The translations under genes were made by a program, and so were the position numbers. A model generated the notes under the pieces. It made no database searches, was not told where the DNA came from, and saw nothing but the letters and a program-made list of their open reading frames with translations. A DNA stretch of 64,000 nt, from NCBI GenBank assembly GCA_963580285.1, contig OY757026.1, positions 43,393,431 to 43,457,430 on the forward strand, read 5' to 3'. The DNA is from Lucinisca nassula (Eukaryota; Mollusca; Bivalvia; Lucinida; Lucinidae). Shown here piece after piece: positions 12,029 to 22,200 of this stretch (position 1 is its first letter; every line of letters starts with the position of its first letter).

Positions 12029-12247
12029 CCCATTTAGTACCAGATACTTCAAAACGGGTACCCTAGCAAACAGTGCAGGCCTAGATCAGACGCTGCAGAA
12101 CGCGACATCTGATCAGGGCCTACACTGTTTGCAAAAAGTTCACCAGTTTTCCTAACAAATTTTGATGAAAACAACCAGACACCCCTAAATTTTGAAATGG
12201 ACTCGTGCTATATATAAGGAGGAAGATTCCATTTGGTACAAAAAGGG
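12029..12247 (+). mobile_element. piggyBac-like MITE (family 1)
   Basis: Flanked by TTAA at 12025-12028 and 12248-12251. The ends CCCATTTAGTACC and GGTACAAAAAGGG are inverted repeats. The GCAAACAGTG...CACTGTTTGC hairpin lies near the left end. TTAA target sites with CCC-starting inverted ends are the established hallmark of piggyBac elements. No transposase is present, so this is a non-autonomous derivative. Confidence 0.75.
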
Positions 12248-12252
12248 TTAAA

Positions 12253-12465
12253 GAATACACAATGTAAAAAGCCCGAGATCAATTTGTAGGTTCCAATGCT
12301 CAGATTGTAACAGAGCGAAATTCAAACAGTTTCACTTGCCCTACACCAGTAGGACGTTCAGCACTGATTTATATCTCTAGTTAAACCAGATTCAAAAAAG
12401 AAATAGGCAATGGTCATTAATCGATACAAGTAACCCACAAGCTACCATCAGAGACCCTATGGAAG
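12253..12465. other. No recognisable feature
   Basis: Short spacer between the MITE and the next pearl-like block. It contains nothing I can name. Confidence 0.5.
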
Positions 12466-13535
12466 TCTATGTAAAACCAGTGGGTCACTGGACGTAGCCA
12501 TTTTTTGGCCCTAGGGATATAATTTGAACAATCTTGGTAGAGGTCCACTAGTTGAAGCATCATACCAAATATCGAAGACCTGGGTCCTACAGTTCCAGAG
12601 AAGAAGATTTTTAAAGGATTTCCTTATACAAGCACATGAAAAACAGGTGGGCCAAAGGGCATGCCATTTTTGGTCCCATGGCTATAATTTGAACAATCTT
12701 AGTTGAGCTCCACTAGATGAGGCTTCATACAAACTATTAAAGACCTAGGCCCAGTGGTTTCAGAGTAGAAGATTTTTAAAGGATTTTCCCTATTTAAGTC
12801 TATGTAAAACCAAAGGGTCCCTGGGTGCGGCTTTTATTGGTGCTAGGGCAAAAATTTTAATCTTGGTAAAGGTCCACTAGTTGAAGCTCCATACCAAATA
12901 TCACAGACCTGGGCCCTTGGGTTCCAGAGAAGAATACAAAATAGGCATTTTCAGCAATCAAGGGGACATAACTATGACTTAGCCAGTTTGCAAACTCATT
13001 CGAAGACCTGGGTCCCTGGGTTCCAGAGAAGAATACAAAATAGGCATTTGTAGCAATCAAGGGGACATAATTATGATTAATGGGCCGACTTAGCCAGTTT
13101 GCAAACGCATCCGAGTTTTTATCCATAGTTACCTTACATATAAGTCTAAGAAAGATGGGATAAAAACTCAAGGCGCTACAGCGATGACGAGCATTTTCCC
13201 ATTGTAAGTATGGGACCTTGTTTGTCCTTGTAACCAAAGTTTCCATTCCAATTCGAAAACAAGCTTAAGTCAACAATGCCACACCTGAGCCATGCTACAG
13301 ATGAGAAACAGTACAGATCAGCCTGCAGTGGGCCCCGTGGCAGATCCATTTATTGGCCCCATGGGGTTATAACTTGAACCATCTTGGTAGAGGGCCACTA
13401 GATGAAGCTTTATTCCAAATATCTAAGACTTGGGCCTTCTCGTTTCAAACAAGATTTCTAAAGTTTTCCCTATGAAATATGTACAATAGTTGGGCCCTGG
13501 GGTGGGCCATTTTTGACCCTAGGGCTATGCTTTGA
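12466..13535. repeat. Pearl-like core repeats, diverged block
   Basis: Five or six monomers with the GGTAGAGGTCCACTAG, ATCAAAGACCTGGG and TTTCAGAGAAGAAGATTTTTAAA blocks. A local duplication near 12,940-13,070 repeats the GGTTCCAGAGAAGAATACAAAATAG segment. The block ends where the ACAAG start of the next Helitron-like element begins. Confidence 0.75.
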
Positions 13536-14149
13536 ACAAGAGGCTCAATGAGCCTAAACCGCTCACCTGAGGAACTTAAGTTTTAACAATTCACAGACTT
13601 GACTACTAAATCTGCTAATAGAATCCAGCCCATTGACCCTTACAGGATATAAGTCATCATTATTGCATTGCATTCCAAGTTTGAGACTTCTAGCTTCTAT
13701 AGTTCCTGAGAAATCTTTGACGAAAATTTAACATTGGTCAAAATGGAGAGAAAGAAGAATGAAAGAACAGATGAACAAATAAGCTGAGAAAGCCCAATGT
13801 CACTTACACAAAATAAGTCATCATTATTCTATTGAATACCAAATTTGATGCTTCTAGCTTTTATAGTTCCTGAGAAATCTTTGATTAAAAATTTAACATT
13901 GGTCTATTATCTCTATATGGAGAGAAAGAAGAATGAAGGAACAAATGAACCAGACTAGCTCCAAAACCTAATGCAGCCTTTCCCTTTGCCCAATGGTGCT
14001 ACACATAAAATTGAAACAAGATTGGTCGACTGCCTTCTGAGATATGCTTCATTGAAAGTGTGGACGACGGATGGACGGACGACAGACGACGGACTCTGGA
14101 GCCTTGGTATACTATCAGCTCACTGGAGCCTTTGGCTCAGGTGAGCTAA
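13536..14149 (+). mobile_element. Complete Helitron-like non-autonomous element, 614 bp
   Basis: The cleanest example in the window. It starts ACAAG (13536-13540), has the hairpin AGGCTC-AAT-GAGCCT (13541-13555), then GCTCACCTGA (13561-13570). At the other end it has the hairpin GAGCC-TTT-GGCTC (14126-14138), then TCAGGTGAGC (14137-14146, the exact reverse complement of the start block) and CTAA (14146-14149). The two hairpins share the same GAGCC/GGCTC stem. The body holds two copies of a 'AACATTGGTC...GGAGAGAAAGAAGAATGAA' unit about 165 bp apart. No coding frame. Confidence 0.72.
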
Positions 14150-15198
14150 AAATTCAAGTCGCTATTTCTGTCACAACATTTTCCCTATGTTAAGTCTATG
14201 GGCAAGTTTTTTTGTCTCTCAAGGTCACGTAACTCCGAGGTCAATATTCCGATTCGGCCCAAAATCGAACTTAACCGAGATTTTATGCCTGTCCTCGTTA
14301 CCTGCAAGTTTGAAGCTGATATGATTAAAAATAAAGTTGCTATCGCGGTCACAACGTATTTTTTTTATGCTCAAGGGCAGGTAACTCCAAGGCAAATATT
14401 CCGATTCGGCCCAAAATCGAACTTAACCGAGATTTTATGTCTGTCCTCATTACCTGCAAGTTTGAAGCTGATCTGAAAAAAATTCAAGTCGCTATCGTAG
14501 TCGCAAAATTTTCCCTATGTTAAGTCTATGGGCAAATTTTTGGTCGCTCAAGGTCATGTAACTCCGAGGTCAATATTCCGATTCGGTCCAAAATCGAACT
14601 TAACCGGGATTTTATGCCTGTCCTCGTTACCTGCAAGTTTGAAGCTGATCTGAATAAAAATAAAGTTGCTATCGTGGTCACAACGTATTTTTTCATGCTC
14701 AAGGGCAGGTAACTCCAAGGCAAATAATCCGATTCGGCCCAAAATCGAACTTCACCGTGATTTTATGTCTGTCCTCGTTACCTGCACGTTTGAAGCTGAT
14801 CTGAAAAAAATTCAAGTCGCTATCGTAGTCACAACATTTTCCCTATGTTAAGTCTATGGGCAAATTTTTTGTCGCTCAAGGTCACGTAACTCCGAGGTCA
14901 ATATTCCGATTCTGCCCAAAATCGAACTTAACCGAGATTTTATGCCTGTCCTTATTATCTGCAAGAATGAAGTCGATCAGAAAAAAATTGACAGAGCTAG
15001 AGTGATGACAAGCTTTTTCCTATGTTAAGTCTATGGGAGCTATATGTTGCCATGGTAACCAGAGTTCCACTCAGATCTGCATGAAAACCTTATGCAGTCT
15101 TTCCACTTGCCCAATAATGTTACACATGAAATTTGATCAAAGTCGGCCAAGTAGTCTTCAAGATATACATTTTTGAAATTCACATTAACCCTTATGCA
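14150..15198. repeat. Dimeric tandem repeat (153 + 177 bp)
   Basis: Alternating monomers marked by ATTCCGATTCGGCCCAAAA at about 14245, 14398, 14575, 14726 and 14902. The spacing alternates near 153 and 177 bp, so the real period is about 329 bp. One monomer carries TATGCTCAAGGGCAGGTAAC, the other CGCTCAAGGTCACGTAAC. The last monomer runs into a single-copy 3' domain that ends at about 15190. The 60-90 codon frames here are shadows of the repeat. Confidence 0.85.
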
Positions 15199-15239
15199 AC
15201 AAGAAAAATGCCTAATGGCATTATGGACGGGTTTTTTTT

Positions 15240-15560
15240 TTCAGTATGGTTAGGATGGTGGTGGCATGGGTGGGGTAGGGTGGGGTGTGCTGGTGTGGGG
15301 TAGGGTGGGGTGGAATGGGTTAGGAGTTGGGTGGGACGGGGTGGAATTTGTGGTGGGGTGTGGGGTGTGATGGGGTGTGGTGGGGTTGTGGGGTGGGGTG
15401 GGCTTGGGTGGGTGGGATGGGGTGAGGTCGGGTAAGGTGGGGAGTGGTGGGATGGGATTGGGTTGGGGGTGGATTGGGGTTGTTTTGGGATGGGGGTGGG
15501 GTGGGGTTGTGGGGTAGGGTAGGGTATGCTAGGGTAGGGTGGGGTGGGTAGGGTATGTAT
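15240..15560. repeat. G-rich GGGGTGGGGT tract
   Basis: About 320 bp in which the plus strand is almost wholly G and T with scattered A, in a loose TGGGGTGGGG/TAGGG pattern. Many runs of three or four G spaced by one to four bases could form G-quadruplexes. The opposite strand is C-rich. Confidence 0.85.
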
Positions 15561-15699
15561 GTAAAACTAAGTATGCATGTATGTACAGAACAAATGCAAT
15601 ATCCTAACCCAGTAACAACTTTTTGTGTGTGTGTGTGGGGGGGGGGGGGGATTTGTTTATGTGTTTTACGAAGAAAAAAAAATAAAGTTTTTTCTATTT

Positions 15700-15886
15700 T
15701 TAGCTCTATTTTTAGCTCTAGTGGCCACTGATTTTAGCAATTTTGAAAAAGGGTCACCTAATGAACATTTCTGTAAAATAATTTTGAAATCGGGCCATTA
15801 TCCCAGGAGGAGATGTCGTTTAAAGAAATTGTTGACGGACGACGGACATCAACTCAACTTGAGCACTTCGTGCTCAGGTGAGCTAC
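15700..15886 (+). mobile_element. Helitron-like 3' domain nested inside 15199-16500
   Basis: The tail text GATTTTAGCAATTTTGAAAA...GACGGACGACGGACATC resembles the 3' domains at 17.7 and 23.5 kb. The terminus is GAGCAC (15861-15866), loop TTC, GTGCTC (15870-15875), AGGTGAGCTAC. It ends CTAC rather than CTAA. The stem differs from that at 14126 at both arms, but pairing is kept. Confidence 0.55.
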
Positions 15887-16089
15887 AAAAAAAACGAAAA
15901 AAAAAAAAAAAAAAAGAAAATTCCATGCCTGTGCATGCATGTATGTATTATTAGTAGCAACTATCAGGGGAGGAAGATAATAATTGTTCATATGTGTTTA
16001 TGGAGAAGAAAAGAAAAATAAAGAAAAAAAAAGAATGAAAAAAGAAAAAAAAAAGAACAGAAAAAAAAAAAAATAACAAAAAAAAAAAA

Positions 16090-16175
16090 ATGTCTCCACC
16101 GGGGTTTGAACTCACGCCCCTCAGATTCATAGTCAACAATAGGATCCGTAGTCCAGCACTCTATCCACTACACTG
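16090..16175 (-). mobile_element. tRNA-like SINE head
   Basis: On the minus strand a tRNA-like sequence has an A box TAGTGGATAGAG and a B box GAGTTCAAACCCC, followed by an oligo-T run (minus strand) as expected of a Pol III terminator. The acceptor arms do not pair, so I do not call a tRNA gene. It is a different head from those at 5570, 35993 and 41491. Confidence 0.6.
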
Positions 16176-16183
16176 GCATTTGA

Positions 16184-16388
16184 AAAAAGGTTAACCAAAA
16201 GGTAAACCTGAAAAACGCAAGTTTGAAAAATGACAATTTCCGCCAAAATTTTAGTCTTTTGCGCCATTTATGGATAATACATGAAAGCGGTACCTCCACT
16301 TGTGCATCAGTCCTGATATTAAAACAATCTGCTGCAGAATAGATGAAAAATATCACTTTGAAAAAAGGTTAACCAAAAGGTAAACCTG
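16184..16388. repeat. Direct repeat of 30 bp, 174 bp apart
   Basis: TTGAAAAAAGGTTAACCAAA plus the following AGGTAAACCTG occurs at about 16183-16213 and again at 16357-16388 with no visible change. The second copy runs into a (CCCG)n tract at 16396-16455. Confidence 0.75.
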
Positions 16389-16500
16389 GGACGACGCCCG
16401 CCCGCCCGCAGGACGCCCGCCCGCCCGCCCGCCCACCCGCCCGCCCGCCCGCCCGGACATCGCTATTTCAAAGGACGGATTTTTTTTTAAAAACCCGTCC

Positions 16501-17220
16501 AAAAATGCACAAGGGCAGGTAACTCCTAAGTGTATGATCCGATTCTGCCAATTATCGAGCTTGACCGAGATTTCATGGCTGTGCTGGTTATCTGTAAGAA
16601 TGAAGCCAATCCGAACAAAATTGAAGCAGCTACAGTGATGACAACATTTTCCCCATGTTAAGTCGATAGGCAATTTTTCAGGCGCTCAAGGGGACGTACC
16701 TCTTGAGTGAATTATCTGATTCGGCCCAAAATCGAACTTGACTGAGATTTTATGCCTGTACTGGTTATCTGCAAGAATGAAGCCAATCTGAAAATAATTG
16801 AAGCAGCTACGGTGATGACAACATTCTCCCCATGTTAAGTCAACAGGCAATTTTTTCAACGCTCAAGGGCACGTAACTCCTGAGTGAATAATCCGATTCA
16901 GCCCAAAATCGAACTTGATCGAGATTTCATGCCTGTCCTCGTTATCTGCAAGACTGAAGTCGATCAGAAAAAAATTGACGACAAGCTTTTTCCTATGTTA
17001 AGCCTATGGGAGCTCTTTGTTGCTGTGGCAACCAGAGTTCTCATCCGAGCTGCACGAAAACCTAATACAGCCTTTCCCCCTACCTGATGATGGTTCATAT
17101 GAAATTTGATCAAGGCCGGCCCACTGGTTCCAGAGATATACTTCGTTGAAAGTGTGGACGACGGACGACGGCTCGTGGTATACTAATACCTCACATGAGC
17201 CTTCGGCTCAGGTGAGCTAA
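16501..17220 (+). mobile_element. Three pearl-type monomers and a Helitron-like 3' terminus
   Basis: About 176-bp monomers marked by CTCAAGGGCA/ACGTAACTCC and GATTCGGCCCAAAATCGA at about 16540, 16710 and 16890. They are related to the 14.2 kb array. The 3' domain ends in GAGCC (17197-17201), loop TTC, GGCTC (17205-17209), AGGTGAGCTAA, with CTAA at 17217-17220. It probably once joined the 14.2-15.1 kb repeats, before the element at 15199-16500 was inserted. Confidence 0.6.
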
Positions 17221-17800
17221 TAATCTTGGTAGAGGTCACCCACATCTATATCAAGCAAAATATCCCTACCTACAATAAGATTTCGAAAGGGTTTCCTTAT
17301 ATTTATAAGTGTGTGTAAAACCATTGGGCCCCACTGCAGGGCCATTTTTGACAGCAGGGCCATAATATGAACAACCTTGGTAGAGGTATACTAGATTAAG
17401 CTTCATACCAAATATCAAAGATCTTCTGGTTTCAGACAAAGATTTTTAAAGGTTTTTCCCTATAGATATACAAGTCTATGTAAAACTAGTATGCCCCAGT
17501 GCGGGGCATTTTTGGCCCCAAGCATCTTGTTAGAGGTCCACTATCCACTAGATGAAGCTTCATACCAAATATCAAAGACCTTCGCCTTGAGGTTTCAGAG
17601 ATTTTTTTTTTAAGTTTTCGGTAAAAAAATATATATTTTTGGCTCCCGTGACCTAGATGTGCAACGGACTGAAGTCAAAATCCAATCAGTGGTTTAGGAG
17701 ATGTTGTTTGAAGAAATTGTTTATGCATGCACGGATGCACAACAGACAAAAAGTGATCCCAAAAGCTCACCTTGTCACTTCATGACAGGTGTGCTTAAAC
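17221..17800 (+). mobile_element. Pearl-like fragment with Helitron-like 3' end
   Basis: Two and a half diverged monomers (17221-17640) lead into the same 3' domain as at 23455 (GTGCAACGGACT, CAGTGGTTTAGGAG, AAAAGTGATCCCAAAAGCTC). The terminal hairpin GTCAC-TTCA-TGAC is followed by AGGTGTGCTTAA near 17799. No ACAAG start is seen, so this copy lacks its 5' end. Confidence 0.6.
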
Positions 17801-17845
17801 AACTATGCTATTTTCCTACAAGTAATCTGTCATCACGAAAACACA

Positions 17846-18027
17846 CCTATTTAATTCTGACCCCCTTGGACCCCACTTTTATATAGTGAAACTGGGGTTA
17901 ATAGGGGTAAACCTTATTTTTCTTATTTCTGCTCTAAAATATATTGTGGGCACTCGTTAGAACCGCCTCATTGAGACGGTTCTAACGGGTGCCCACAATC
18001 TATATTTTAAGCAGAAATAAGAAAAAT
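17846..18027. repeat. Palindromic element P (copy 1)
   Basis: A leader with CTGACCCCCTTGGACCCCAC is followed by a palindrome of about 110 bp. Arms TTCTTATTTCTGCTC and GAGCAGAAATAAGAA-like pair around TTAGAACCGCCTCATTGAGAC. The same leader plus palindrome occurs at 35118-35296 and 48605-48768. No target duplication could be fixed. Confidence 0.65.
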
Positions 18028-18318
18028 CTCACAATTTTTCATCTTAATTTTTTTTTTTCAGCAATGAAGGTGGCAATGTATAGGCATGTTTGCATAAAGA
18101 AAATTTTATTTTTGTTTTTATCTCTTATCTATATTTCTGAAACATTTTATTATTATAGTGTTATAAATGTGGAGATTTGTTGTCAAACTTTAATAGCTCA
18201 AACACCTTTGGAATCTTGAAATTCTTTCTGGACAGGGTACACTGAGCCAATGAAGGTTACTGCCAGACTGCATAAAGAGATACATAAAATTATGTACATC
18301 TTTTCTATACTGAAAATG

Positions 18319-18383
18319 TATGCTGTGTTTACTATTAAAATCACCTCATTGAGGCTATTCTAATGAGTACTCACAGCATACAT
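18319..18383. repeat. Palindromic element P, short form (copy 2)
   Basis: Arms GTATGCTGTG and CACAGCATAC flank an imperfect palindrome around CACCTCATTGAGGCTATTCT. The same short form is at 48053-48120. The central CCTCATTGAGG is common to short and long forms. Confidence 0.65.
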
Positions 18384-18501
18384 TTGTAAGATAAAAATGA
18401 CCAAAATCTCCAAAATTATCCCCACTATTTATTTTGTAGAGGATTTCCTTAGGGGCACAAGAACAGGTTCAACTCAACCATGGTAAATGGCTTTAGTTTC
18501 T

Positions 18502-18673
18502 GTTTGTTTGATTTGAGGTTAAATGTGCCCGTCAACACGGTACAGGCAATTTTGGGGACATTGCTTCCAATTTTGTGGGACTTTTACCCGACATTTAGAT
18601 GAAATGACATCAAGCCATGTCCCCCAATGAAACAAATAGGGTTTATAAGTATGCAAAGTCTGACTCACTGCTT
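18502..18673 (-). mobile_element. SINE-A, disrupted by a minisatellite
   Basis: The tail half of SINE-A is readable from TGTTTGTTTGATTTGAGG to GACTCACTGCTTTGCC. At that point, where other copies read CTTTGCCTGGGCAGG, the 21-bp minisatellite begins. Confidence 0.75.
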
Positions 18674-18678
18674 TGCCA

Positions 18679-19145
18679 ATGACCAATCTCTGCCTCTCCA
18701 TGACCAATCTCTGCCTCTCCAAGACCAATCTCCGCCTCTCCAAGACCAATCTCCGCCTCTCCAAGACCAATCTCCGCCTCTCCAAGACCAATCTCCGCCT
18801 CTCCATGACCAATCTCCGCCTCTCCATGACCAATCTCCGCCTCTCCATGACCAATCTCCGCCTCTCCATGACCAATCTCTGCCTCTCCATGACCAATCTC
18901 TGCCTCTCCATGACCAATCTCTGCCTCTCCATGACCAATCTCTGCCTCTCCATGACCAATCTCCGCCTCTCCATGACCAATCTCCGCCTCTCCATGACCA
19001 ATCTCTGCCGCCTCTCCATGACAACCTCCGCCGCCTCTCCATGACCAATCTCCGCCGACTCTCCATGACCAATCTCCGCCACCTCTCCACGGCCAATCTC
19101 CCCCTCTCCATGACCAATCTCCGCCTCTCTATGACCAATCTCAGA
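18679..19145. repeat. 21-bp minisatellite, about 22 copies
   Basis: The unit is ATGACCAATCTCTGCCTCTCC. Variants are AAGACC for ATGACC (copies 2-6), and CTCCGCC for CTCTGCC in runs. The last copies are 24 bp long. Since 21 is a multiple of three, long frames stay open on both strands: a 238-codon minus frame with an MERRRLV heptad and a 196-codon plus frame. I treat these as by-products. A possible splice acceptor just outside the minus frame is listed as a finding. Confidence 0.9.
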
Positions 19146-19222
19146 CTCTTCAATCTCATCTTCCATGACTATGACTTCTACATTCGGCAACTCAAGGTCC
19201 TGAAAGTTAAACAGTAACCAAT

Positions 19223-22200
19223 ACAAGAGGGCCATGATGGCCCTGGATCGCTCACCTGATCCATATGATAGAGTAACAAGTGGGCCTCGGGGAGGGCCAT
19301 TATTGACCCCAGGACTACAATGTGCATAATGTTGAGGGAGGTCTAAAGAGGTGAAGCTTCATACCAAATATCAACAAAGGCTATAATTTGAACAATCTTG
19401 GCAAAGGTCCACTAGATGAAGCTACACACCAAATATCAAAGACCTGGGCCTTGGGGTTTCAGAGAAGAAGATTTTTTAAAGATATTCCCTACATTAGCCT
19501 ATGTAAAACCAAATGGCCCCGGAGCGGGGGCATTTTTGGCTTCAGGGCCATAATTTAAACAATCTTGGTAGAGGTCCACTAGATGAAGCTCCATACCAAA
19601 TATCAAAGGCATGGGCCTTGGGGTTTCAGAGAAGTAGATTTTTAAAGATTTCCCTATTTAAGTCTGTGTAAAAGCAAAGGGTCTCGGGGCGGGGGCATTT
19701 TTGGCCCCAGCACTATAATTTGAACAATCTTGGTAGGGGTCCACTAGATGAAGCCTCATACCAAATATCAAAGACCTGGGCATTGCGGTTTCAGAGAAAA
19801 AGATTTTTCAAGATTTTCCATATATAAGTCTATGTAAAACCAAAGGGCCCCGGAGCGGGGGCATTTGTGGCCCTTCGGCTATAATTTGAACAACCTTGGT
19901 AGGAGTCCACTGGGTGAAGCTTCATACCAAATATCAAAGACCTGGGCCTTGCGGTTTCAGAGAAGAAGATTTTTAAAGATTTTCCCTATAAAACCCTATG
20001 TAAAACCAAAAGGCCCTGCTGGGGCTGGGGGGGGGGGACCTGGGGCTTGTGGGGTGAAGCTTCATACCAAATATCAAAGACAAGGGCATTACCGTTTCAG
20101 AGAAGAAAATTTTTAGAGATTTTCCCAATATAAGCCAATGTAAAACCAAAGGGCCCCAGAGCGGGGGCATTTTTGGCCCCAGCACTATAATTTGAACAAT
20201 CTTGGTAGGGTTCCACTAGATGAAGCCTCATACCAAATATCAAAGACCTGGGCCTTGCGGTTTCAGAGAAGAAAATTTTAAAAGATTTTCCCTATATAAG
20301 CTCATGTAAAACCAAAGGGCTACGGGCAGGGGCATTTTTGGCCCCAGCACTATAATTTGAACTATCTAGGTAGGGGTCCACTAGATGAAGCTTCATACCA
20401 AATAACAAAGACCTGGGCCTTACGACTTCAGAGAAGAAGACTTTTAAAGATCTTCCCTATATAAGCCCATGTAAAACCAAAAGGCTGTGGGATGGGGGCA
20501 TTTTTGGCCCCGAGGGCCTGGGCCTTGTGGGGTGAAGCTTCATACCAATTATCAAAGACATGGGCCTTACGGTTTCAGAGAAGAAATTTTTGGCCCCAGC
20601 ACTATAATTTGAACAATCTTGGTAGGGGGTCCACTAGATTAAGCCTCATACCAAATATCAAAGACCTGGGCCTTTTGGTTTCAGAGAAGAAGATTTTTCA
20701 AGGTTTTCCATATATAAGTCTATGTAAAACCAAAGGGCCCCGGAGCGGGGGCATTTTTGGCCCTAGGGCTATAATTTGAACAACCATGGTTGGGGTCCAC
20801 TAGGTGAAGCTTCATACCAAATATCAAAGACCTGGGACTTGCAGTTTCAGAGAAGAAGTTTTTTTAAGATTTTTAAGATATAAGCCCATGTAAAACCAAA
20901 GTGGGGGGGGGGGGGGGGGGGTTGAACCTGGGCCTTGTGGGGTGAAGTCATACCAAATATCAAAGACATGGGCCTTAGGGTTTCAGAGAAGAAAATTTTT
21001 AAAGATTTTCCCTATATAAGCCCATGTAAAACCAAAGGGCCCCAAAGTGGGGGCATTTTTTGCCCCAGCACTATAATTTGAACATTCTTTGTAGGGGTCC
21101 ACTAGGTGAAGATTCATACCAAATATCAAAGACCTGGGCCTAGCGGTTTCAGAGAAGAAAATTTTAAAAGATTTTCCCTATGTAAGCCCATGTTAAACCA
21201 AAGGGCCCCGGAGCGGGGGCATTTTTGGCCCCAGCACTTTAATTTGAACAATCTTGGTAAGGGGTCCACTAGATGAAGCTTCATACCAATTATCAAAGAC
21301 CTGGGCCTTGCGGTTTCAGAGAAGAAGATTTTTTTAAGATTTTCCCTATATAAGCCCATGTAAAACCAAAGGGCCCCGGAGCAGGGGCATTTTTGGCCCC
21401 AGCACTATTATTTGAACAATCTTGGTAGGGGTCCACTAGTTGAAGCTTCATACCAAATATGAAAGACCTGGGCCTTGCGGTTTCAGAGAAGAAGATTTTT
21501 AAAGATTTTCCCTATATTAGCCCATGTAAAATCAAAGGGGCCCGGGGCGGGGGCATTTTTTGCCCCAGCACTATAATTTGAACAATCTTGGTAGGGGTCC
21601 ACTAGATGTAGCTTCAGACCAAATATCAAAGACCTGGGCCTTATAAGCTCATGTAAAACCAAAGGGCTCCGGGGCGGGGGGGGGGGGGGGGGGCGGGGGT
21701 TTGAATCCGGGCCTTGTGGGGTGAAGTCATACCAAATATCAAAGACATGGGCCTTAGGGTTTCAGAGAAGAAAATTTTTAAAGATTTTCCCTATATAAGC
21801 CCATGTAAAACCAAAGGGCCCCAGAGTGGGGGCATTTTTTGCCCCAGCACTATTATTTGAACAATCTTTGTAGGGGTCCACTAGGTGAAGCTTCATACCA
21901 AATATCAAAGACCTGGGCCTAGCGGTTTTAGAGAAGAAGATTTTTAAAGATTTTCCCTATATAAGCCCATGTAAAACCAAAGGGCTCCGGAGCGGGGGCA
22001 TTTTTGGCCCCAGCACTATAATTTGAACAATCTTGGTGGGGGTCCACTAGATAAAGCTTCATACCAAATATCAAAGACCTGGGCTTTGCGGTTTCAGAGA
22101 AGAAAATTTTAAAAGATTTTCCCTATGTAAGCCCATGTTAAACCAAAGGGCCCCGGTGCGGGGGCATTTTTGGCCCCAGCACTATAATTTTAACAATCTT

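Larger units (their letters stand above)
15199..16500 (+). mobile_element. Second class of Helitron-like element, ACAAG start with CCCGTCC end
   Basis: It starts ACAAG (15199-15203) and has the hairpin AATGCC-TAAT-GGCATT (15207-15222), then GGACGGGTTTTT (15225-15236). The exact reverse complement, AAAAACCCGTCC, closes the element at 16489-16500, as one arm of a GGACGG/CCGTCC hairpin. Inside are a G-rich tract, the 3' terminus of a different Helitron-like element (to 15886), a tRNA-like head and a duplicated 30-bp segment, so it is a nested composite. Confidence 0.55.

Noticed and set aside
15240..15560. Interstitial telomeric repeat
   Set aside because: The pattern is irregular GGGGT/TAGGG with no run of perfect TTAGGG units.
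18665..19150. CRISPR array
   Set aside because: Units are contiguous with no unique spacers, in a eukaryotic repeat context.
18519..19235. 238-codon minus-strand frame as an Arg/Glu-rich protein gene
   Set aside because: It is the 21-bp minisatellite read in frame; the opposite strand and other frames are equally open. Only an acceptor-like site hints at expression.
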